Shown here: in pieces, positions 50,496-56,177 of the stretch
Position numbering within the stretch: the stretch's first letter is position 1
Layout: each line of letters opens with the position of its first letter
Assembly: GCA_905234555.1 (NCBI GenBank)
Contig: CAJOHO010000006.1
Coordinates: 1-59,320, forward strand
Direction of reading: 5' to 3'
Source: an uncultured Bacteroidaceae bacterium
Lineage (GTDB): Bacteria > Bacteroidota > Bacteroidia > Bacteroidales > Bacteroidaceae
DNA: 59,320 nucleotides
Notes under the pieces: generated by a model
The model's database searches: none
The model's input: the letters and a program-made list of their open reading frames with translations, nothing else
What the model was told of the DNA's origin: nothing
Translations under genes and position numbers: made by a program

Positions 50496-50522
50496 CCCTG
50501 CGGGGAAACCGCAGGGCACAGT
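50496..50522 (+). repeat. GGAAA-loop hairpin element (copy 5) before the 1176-residue protein gene
   Basis: CCCTGCGG (50496-50503), loop GGAAA, CCGCAGGG (50509-50516), flank CACAGT (50517-50522). It lies 25 bp upstream of the start codon at 50471. Confidence 0.75.
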
Positions 50523-50533
50523 TTTTAGTCTAT

Positions 50534-50610
50534 ACACTCCCCCTTGGGGGTTTCTGTCCCCCGATGACGGGGGAACCGAAGGGGGTGTAAAGAATTGATC
50601 GGAGGGGGCT
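50534..50610. repeat. Compound C5/G5 inverted repeat
   Basis: ACACTCCCCCTT ... GAAGGGGGTGT forms an outer stem (50535-50588); inside it CCCCC-gatgac-GGGGG and CCCCCTTGGGGG form inner stems. A truncated GGAGGGGGCT follows at 50601. It lies between the SDR stop and the downstream gene start. Confidence 0.7.
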
Positions 50611-50613
50611 TTT

Positions 50614-51414
50614 TTATGGTTGCTTTCCGATATAGGCAAGGATACCGCCATCTACATAAAGCACATGTCCATTGACTGCATCGGAGGCAGCAGAGGCGAG
50701 GAACACAGCAGGACCACCCAGTTCTTCAGGTTCCAGCCAGCGACCGGCAGGAGTCTTGGCACAGATGAACGAGTCGAACGGATGACGGCTGCCGTCTGGC
50801 TGACGTTCACGAAGCGGAGCTGTCTGGGGAGTTGCAATATAGCCAGGACCGATACCGTTACACTGGATGTTATACCCGCCATACTCTGAGCAGATATTGC
50901 GAGTCAGCATCTTCAAGCCACCCTTCGCAGCAGCATAGGCACTCACCGTTTCGCGACCCAGTTCCGACATCATAGAACAGATGTTGATGATCTTACCGGC
51001 ACGACGTTCCATCATTTCTGGAATCACAGCGCTGGAGCAGATGAACGGACCTACGAGGTCGATGTCGATGACTTGCTGGAACTCCGAACGCTTCATCTCA
51101 TGCATCGGAATACGCTTGATGATACCGGCATTGTTCACGAGGATGTCAATCTGACCGACTTCCTCATGAATCTTCTCCACCAAAGCCTTTATCTGGTCTT
51201 CGTTGGTCACATCACACACATAACCCTTCACGTTCTCAATGCCAGCTTCCTTGTAGTTGGCAAGACCACGTTCGAGGGCAGCCTCATTGATGTCGTTGAA
51301 GATAATGTTCTTGATACCTGCTCCAACAAAAGCTTTCGCAATATTGAAGCCAATTCCGTAAGAAGCACCTGTAATCCAGGCATTCTTACCTTCCAAAGAA
51401 AAAAGATTAGTCAT
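50614..51414 (-). CDS. Short-chain dehydrogenase, gluconate 5-dehydrogenase-like
   Basis: 266 residues, classical SDR. The nucleotide loop TGASYGIG, the NNAG motif (LVNNAGIIKR) and the catalytic YAAAK with upstream Ser in INICSMMSE are all present. NIQCNGIGPGYIATPQT and the final NGHVLYVDGGILAYIG are typical of the gluconate 5-dehydrogenase / 2-deoxy-gluconate 3-dehydrogenase (KduD) group, which reduces keto-sugar acids such as those from uronate breakdown. There is no kduI beside it, so the substrate stays open. Promoter at 51501-51508; a C5/G5 palindrome lies in its 5' UTR. Confidence 0.9.
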   Translation of the reverse strand: MTNLFSLEGKNAWITGASYGIGFNIAKAFVGAGIKNIIFNDINEAALERGLANYKEAGIENVKGYVCDVTNEDQIKALVEKIHEEVGQIDILVNNAGIIKRIPMHEMKRSEFQQVIDIDLVGPFICSSAVIPEMMERRAGKIINICSMMSELGRETVSAYAAAKGGLKMLTRNICSEYGGYNIQCNGIGPGYIATPQTAPLRERQPDGSRHPFDSFICAKTPAGRWLEPEELGGPAVFLASAASDAVNGHVLYVDGGILAYIGKQP

Positions 51415-51458
51415 AAGTTAGCTATTTTGATGTTTAAGATTACTATCCCTTGGACTTT

Positions 51459-51489
51459 TCTCTCCCCCTTGGGGGAGCTGGAGGGGGCT
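51459..51489. repeat. C5/G5 palindrome in the 5' UTR of the SDR gene
   Basis: TCTCTCCCCCTTGGGGGAGC followed by TGGAGGGGGCT. It lies between the promoter box (51501-51508) and the start codon (51414), so it is transcribed. Confidence 0.75.
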
Positions 51490-51500
51490 ATAGATTTCTG

Positions 51501-51508
51501 CAAAGTTA
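51501..51508 (-). promoter_or_regulatory. Promoter -7 box of the SDR gene
   Basis: TAACTTTG on the minus strand. Confidence 0.6.
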
Positions 51509-51589
51509 AGACAAATATTCGGAACTGCCAAGCAATTACGACAAAAAGGTGGTTTTTCTATTGAAATCCAAAGTTTTTTGCTCTTTCAT

Positions 51590-51620
51590 TTTGTATTTCA
51601 CTCACTTAATCGTAACTTTG
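51590..51620 (+). promoter_or_regulatory. Promoter of the cation diffusion facilitator gene
   Basis: TTTG (51590-51593), 19-bp spacer, TAACTTTG (51613-51620), 21 bp before the start at 51641. Confidence 0.8.
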
Positions 51621-51640
51621 CACCCGTTAATTATCGCATC

Positions 51641-52522
51641 ATGAATAGAACCAAAGAAGTTTATAAGGTAACGTTCGTTGGAGCCATTGTCAACGTCGTG
51701 TTGCTGGTGTTCAAGTTTGTGGCAGGCATCGTGGGACACAGTGCTGCGATGGTGGCAGATGCCGTCCATTCGCTGTCCGACTTCGTCACCGACATCGTGG
51801 TACTGGTGTTTGTTCGCATCAGCGGCAAACCCAGCGACAAATCGCACGACTATGGTCACGGAAAATACGAAACCTTAGCTTCCACCCTCATCGGACTGGC
51901 TCTGTTCGCCGTCGCTGCAGGTATTCTCTATAGCGGTATCGTAAAAATCATAGCATGGGCAGGTGGGGAAGAGCTGTCACAGCCAGGAATGCTGGCTTTG
52001 TGGGCAGCTCTGCTGTCAATTGTTCTGAAAGAGGCGGTTTATCGTTATTCCATCCTCAAAGCCCGTCAGCTGAAATCTCAGGCCGTAGAGGCAAACGCCT
52101 GGCATCATCGCAGCGATGCCCTCTCTTCCATCGGTACAGCTGTAGGCATTGGTGGAGCTATCTTCCTGGGTCAGCGTTGGGCGGTACTCGATCCGCTGGC
52201 TTCTCTGGTTGTGGGTTTCTTCATCATGAAAGTGTCCTACGATCTGGTACGTATAGGTATAGGCGACCTGATGGAGCAGTCTCTGCCCGATGAGGTAGAG
52301 CAGGAGATGCTGCGTCTGGTGGCTTCCATCCCTGGCGTAGAACGTCCACACGACTTACGAACCCGTCGGTTGGGCAACCGCTATGCCATCGAAATGCATA
52401 TCCTGATGGATGGAAATATCAGTCTTCGCGAAGCACACGACAAAGCCACAGAGGTGGAACAGCTTCTACGCAACCACTACGGCGAAGAAACCCATATCGC
52501 CGTCCACGTAGAACCACTATAA
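51641..52522 (+). CDS. Cation diffusion facilitator (Zn/Fe/Mn efflux) transporter
   Basis: 293 residues from the start at 51641 (MNRTKEVYKVTF), just after the promoter; an ATG at 51578 lies before the promoter and is excluded. Six membrane helices with the CDF metal-site motifs HSLSDFVTD in helix 2 and HHRSDALSS in helix 5, DYGHGKYE in the following loop, and a cytoplasmic C-terminal domain with HDLRTRRLGNRYAIEMHILMD and a final HIAVHVEP. CDF proteins export divalent cations in exchange for protons. The metal cannot be deduced. Confidence 0.95.
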   Translation: MNRTKEVYKVTFVGAIVNVVLLVFKFVAGIVGHSAAMVADAVHSLSDFVTDIVVLVFVRISGKPSDKSHDYGHGKYETLASTLIGLALFAVAAGILYSGIVKIIAWAGGEELSQPGMLALWAALLSIVLKEAVYRYSILKARQLKSQAVEANAWHHRSDALSSIGTAVGIGGAIFLGQRWAVLDPLASLVVGFFIMKVSYDLVRIGIGDLMEQSLPDEVEQEMLRLVASIPGVERPHDLRTRRLGNRYAIEMHILMDGNISLREAHDKATEVEQLLRNHYGEETHIAVHVEPL

Positions 52523-52563
52523 ATGTTTACTGTTTACCGTTGAATAACCTTCTTCCCACCGAG

Positions 52564-52602
52564 TCATTATGCATTATGAATTATGCATTATGAATTAACA
52601 AA
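52564..52602. repeat. GCATTAT/GAATTAT tandem repeat
   Basis: Four units. On the minus strand they encode the last residues (LIHNA) and stop codon of the GH95 gene. Confidence 0.75.
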
Positions 52603-55304
52603 TTCTTCCCTTTTCTTAGTTTTATGTCTTTCTGCTCCCCGTTCATGATGAGCGTGATCTTGTCGTATGCCTGATCAGAAGTCAGCGTGAGCGAAGTCAC
52701 CCGACCATTCTTCCAAGTCATATCAACGGTGATGCCGCCTCGTGCTCGGATGCCGCTGACGGAACCGTCTTTCCAGTTTTCAGGCAGAGCTGGCAGCAAC
52801 TCAATCGTGATTGAAGGTTCTCCCTTCGCTATCGTCAGCTCACTCTGCATCAGCATCTCGATAACACCAGCACAACCACCGAAGTTTCCGTCAATCTGGA
52901 AGGGAGAGTGTGCATCGAGGAGATTGGGATAAGTACCTCCACCACGACGGGCATCCGATCCGCGATAACCGTCAGGACTCACATAACTGAGCAGTTTTCT
53001 GTAGATATGGTAGGCGTTCTTGGCATCGTGCAGACGGGCATAGAGGTTCACACGCCAGCCTGTGCTCCAGCCTGTGGTACGGTCGCCTTTCAGTTCGAGT
53101 GTCTTTGTGGCAGCACGATGGAGGGCTTCTTTCGTATTGACCCCATCGTCCAGTCGGTGACCAGGATAGACACCAAAGAGATGGCTCTGGTGTCGATGGT
53201 GCGGATCTTCGTCCTCCCAGTCATAGAACCACTCCTGCAGATTCCCTTTCTTTCCTATCTTATAAGGTTGCAGGCGGCGAAGCACTTGGTCACATTCTCT
53301 CGCAAAGGCGTCGTCACCCAGAATCTCAGCTGCCTGAGCAGCATCGCAAAGACATTCACGAATCATCGCCAGATCGGCAAACCCACCATAGCAGGTACGT
53401 CCGTGATAGCCTTGATCCGTCACAAAGACGTTCTCTGGAGATGTTGAAGGAGCTGTGATGAGATAATCGGTGGCTGATGGTTGAGGGCTGAAGTCGGAGA
53501 CAGGAACCAGCCAGCCAAGACAGAACTCTGCCGCACCTTTCAGCACAGGATAGTATTCACGCAGGAAGTCCTGGTCGAGAGAGAAAGCATAGTGTTCCCA
53601 GATATGTGTGGAAAGCCACGCACCACCCATATTCCAGTTTGCCCACATCGGGTCACCTGTGTGAAGTCCCACAGGACAGGTCATCGCCCAGATATCTGTA
53701 TTGTGAGCCAGACACCAGCCTTTATCTACTCCATAATAAGCCTTTGCCGTCAGTTCTCCTGAACCCTGCAGTTCCTTCATATAAGTGAACAGCGACTGGT
53801 GCATCTCTGGCAACGCTGCCGTTTCTGCCGGCCAGTAGTTCTCCTCCACATTGATGTTGCTGGTATAGTTGCACGACCAAGGGGGCAGGATGCTCTCGTT
53901 CCACAGTCCCTGCAGGTTGGCAGGTACGTTAGGGGTTCGCGAACAGCTGATGAGCAGGTAACGTCCATACTGGAAGTAGAGGGCTTCGAGGGCAGGATTG
54001 AAGCGGCTTTCATCCACATATTCTCGCAGCTGTACATCGGTGGGACGGGTGTCCTCTCCTGCTGTTCCCAACGAGAGTGTCACACGTTGGTAGATGCTTT
54101 GGTAGTCCTTGATGTGACGGTTCAGCAACTTCTTGTACGAAATGCCTGACAAGTGGCGAAGCCGCGCATCTGCTAACTGCTGATAAGGTTTTCCTTCCTT
54201 CACAGGATCTTTGTCGTAACCGTTGAACGACGTTGCATCCACGATGTAGAGCGTCACTTCCTTGCTGCCGTCCACAACGACAGCATCGCCCTCGGCCTTC
54301 ACGTTTTCTGCCGCCACCTTCACCTTCGTGCGGAAGTGGATGCCTCGGTCCGGGTCGTAAGCAAATTTCTCCTTCGCATCATAGTAGCTGGGCAGCGAGG
54401 CATAGCCCGCATACCCGTCCGTCACCAGTGTGTTTCCGTCCTGTATGCAGCATTCATGACGCAGCTGACAGCTCAGCGAGAACCGTGCCTTGATGCCTTG
54501 AGGATGATTCGTCGTCATGCGAACCACGATGCCGGAGTCGGGGTTCGTGGCGAAATAGGCTGTTGCATAGCGGAAGCCGCCTCGTTCATATTCCGTGTGA
54601 GCGGTAGCGTTGCCGATATCAAGCCAGCGTCGGTAGTTGCTCACAACCGCCGTAGCGTCGAGATATTCAATGGTGAGTTGTCCCAGCGGTTGGTAGTTCT
54701 GCGAGAAGTGACCCTGCACATCACGTTGCAGGCGGTCAGCCTCCTTGTAATCACCGTTACGCAGTGCCTCGCGGATGGCAGGAATGGTTTTGTGGGCATC
54801 AGGCGAAAAAACGTTCATGTTGCAAGGTTCACCTGTCCACAGGGTGATGTCATTGAGCGAAATCCTGTCGGTCTGAGTGCCGCCATAGACGATTCCGCCC
54901 ATCGTGCCGTTGCCAATCACCAATGCTTCCTCAAAGTAGTCTGCTGGTCGGTCGTAGTGCAACGTCTGTGCATCCATACCCACAGGGAACAGCAGCAGGC
55001 AGAGCATTGTCATCGATGTCATGACGACTTTCTTCATCCGTCGGGCGAGGTCTTGGTGATCGCTCAGCAGGTTCCAGATTCCATCTTCAGAGAGAACACC
55101 CCGCTTGAGGTCGCTGGGCAGGTGACCTGCCTCATCGTCGTGAAAGTCCTGATGCCATTCGTCGCTGCCGTAGTAGGCATCGAGGGCAGCAATATCATCT
55201 TGCGCAGCCACATACGCGTCAAGGGCAGCAGCACACGCTGCAACAGCTTCTGAAGCGCGATCCAACCGCTCCTCCATTTGTTTGATCCTGCTGATCTGAT
55301 CCAT
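52581..55304 (-). CDS. DUF4298 protein fused in frame to a secreted GH95 alpha-L-fucosidase
   Basis: 907 codons without a stop. Residues 1-89 are a complete DUF4298 domain (MDQISRIKQMEERLDRASEAV... DAYYGSDEWHQDFHDDEAG, LKRGVLSEDGIWNLL). At residue 90 (55037) a methionine begins a normal signal peptide (MKKVVMTSMTMLCLLLFPVGMDAQ), followed by GH95: DYFEEALVIGNGTMGGIVYGG, LNDITLWTGEP, NLQGLWNESILPPWSCNYTSNIN and HSPFQIDGNFGGCAGVIEML. GH95 enzymes remove alpha-1,2-L-fucose or L-galactose from plant or host glycans. A signal peptide in the middle cannot work from the long form, so translation of GH95 (52581-55037) probably starts at 55037. The long frame is a gene fusion, or two genes whose junction lost its stop. 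The C-terminal IHNA and stop are tandem-repeat DNA. Confidence 0.85.
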   Translation of the reverse strand: MDQISRIKQMEERLDRASEAVAACAAALDAYVAAQDDIAALDAYYGSDEWHQDFHDDEAGHLPSDLKRGVLSEDGIWNLLSDHQDLARRMKKVVMTSMTMLCLLLFPVGMDAQTLHYDRPADYFEEALVIGNGTMGGIVYGGTQTDRISLNDITLWTGEPCNMNVFSPDAHKTIPAIREALRNGDYKEADRLQRDVQGHFSQNYQPLGQLTIEYLDATAVVSNYRRWLDIGNATAHTEYERGGFRYATAYFATNPDSGIVVRMTTNHPQGIKARFSLSCQLRHECCIQDGNTLVTDGYAGYASLPSYYDAKEKFAYDPDRGIHFRTKVKVAAENVKAEGDAVVVDGSKEVTLYIVDATSFNGYDKDPVKEGKPYQQLADARLRHLSGISYKKLLNRHIKDYQSIYQRVTLSLGTAGEDTRPTDVQLREYVDESRFNPALEALYFQYGRYLLISCSRTPNVPANLQGLWNESILPPWSCNYTSNINVEENYWPAETAALPEMHQSLFTYMKELQGSGELTAKAYYGVDKGWCLAHNTDIWAMTCPVGLHTGDPMWANWNMGGAWLSTHIWEHYAFSLDQDFLREYYPVLKGAAEFCLGWLVPVSDFSPQPSATDYLITAPSTSPENVFVTDQGYHGRTCYGGFADLAMIRECLCDAAQAAEILGDDAFARECDQVLRRLQPYKIGKKGNLQEWFYDWEDEDPHHRHQSHLFGVYPGHRLDDGVNTKEALHRAATKTLELKGDRTTGWSTGWRVNLYARLHDAKNAYHIYRKLLSYVSPDGYRGSDARRGGGTYPNLLDAHSPFQIDGNFGGCAGVIEMLMQSELTIAKGEPSITIELLPALPENWKDGSVSGIRARGGITVDMTWKNGRVTSLTLTSDQAYDKITLIMNGEQKDIKLRKGKNLLIHNA

Positions 55305-55329
55305 CTTTCACCTTTCTTTGATTACCACC

Positions 55330-56130
55330 TCACCTGACCACTTCCGTGAACTCAGGTTTGGCTCCATCTTCCTTTCCTACAGTTACAAAGATAGTAGAGG
55401 TGGATTCCTGGCCGTTCATTCCCCTACCCTTTACCACAAACTTATAGTCTGTGCCGTCAGGCGTGGTACGCTTGCCAAAGGTCTGTGGGGTTCCCAAAGG
55501 GAACTGGTAGCTGGAGCAGGCAGCATCAAACAGCTTACGTTCTGCATCGCCTACAGGCTGCTGGTCTGAGTATTCAGGCAGTTTTTCCACACTACCCTTC
55601 TTATATCCGTTCTCTTTCAGGAAACGGTCGAGTTCCTTGGCTGCTGCCTGCACACGAGCCGTTCGAACGCCATAGCCTTTCTGAATCTTCGCTTTCGGCA
55701 GGGCTTTCTTCAGCTCCTCCGTCGAGGTGTTCAGACCACCGCTACCAAAGGTGCAGAACGGCACGATGGTCTTGCCGGCAAAGTCTTCGTCAAGTACGAG
55801 TGTGGCGATAGGCATCGCATAAGTGCCAAACCAAATAGGATAGCCCAAGAAGATGATGTCGTAGTCGGCAATCTTCTTCTTCAGCGGTTGGATAGCAGGC
55901 GTCTGTCCTGCATCCCTCTCACGCTGACTACGCTGGATGGTTTCCTGGAAGTTACCTGAATAAGGATCTACAGCCTCGATGCTTTCGATGTCAGCACCCA
56001 GCTGCTTCTGCAATTCCTGAGCCACAGCCTTCGTGGTTCCTGTCTCTGAGAAATAGAGCACCAGCGTTTTCTGAGCTGACGCTGTCGTGATAGCTGCCAT
56101 AGCTGCTAATGATAAAACCAGTTTCTTCAT
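55330..56130 (-). CDS. Exported flavodoxin-like protein with extra C-terminal domain
   Basis: 266 residues from the start at 56130 (MKKLVLSLAAMAAITTASAQ), a clean Sec signal peptide; an ATG at 56160 would add ten residues. The flavodoxin domain (about 20-175) has the FMN phosphate loop SETGTTKAVAQEL, DIIFLGYPIWFGTYAMPI and CTFGSGGLNTSTEEL. Some 70 residues follow (ERKLFDAACSSYQFPLGTPQTFGKRT...TSTIFVTVGK) that I do not recognise. Flavodoxins are normally cytoplasmic, so a periplasmic electron carrier or quinone reductase is inferred. It lies between a GH30 gene and the DUF4298-GH95 frame, 25 bp before the latter. Confidence 0.85.
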   Translation of the reverse strand: MKKLVLSLAAMAAITTASAQKTLVLYFSETGTTKAVAQELQKQLGADIESIEAVDPYSGNFQETIQRSQRERDAGQTPAIQPLKKKIADYDIIFLGYPIWFGTYAMPIATLVLDEDFAGKTIVPFCTFGSGGLNTSTEELKKALPKAKIQKGYGVRTARVQAAAKELDRFLKENGYKKGSVEKLPEYSDQQPVGDAERKLFDAACSSYQFPLGTPQTFGKRTTPDGTDYKFVVKGRGMNGQESTSTIFVTVGKEDGAKPEFTEVVR

Positions 56131-56151
56131 ACGAATTATAATGTTTAATGA

Positions 56152-56177
56152 ATTCTTCATTCTTCACTCTTCACTCT
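56152..56177. repeat. TTCACTC tandem repeat between GH30 and flavodoxin genes
   Basis: Three units. Read leftward, the first TGA of GTGAAGAGTGAAG is the stop codon of the GH30 gene. Confidence 0.7.
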
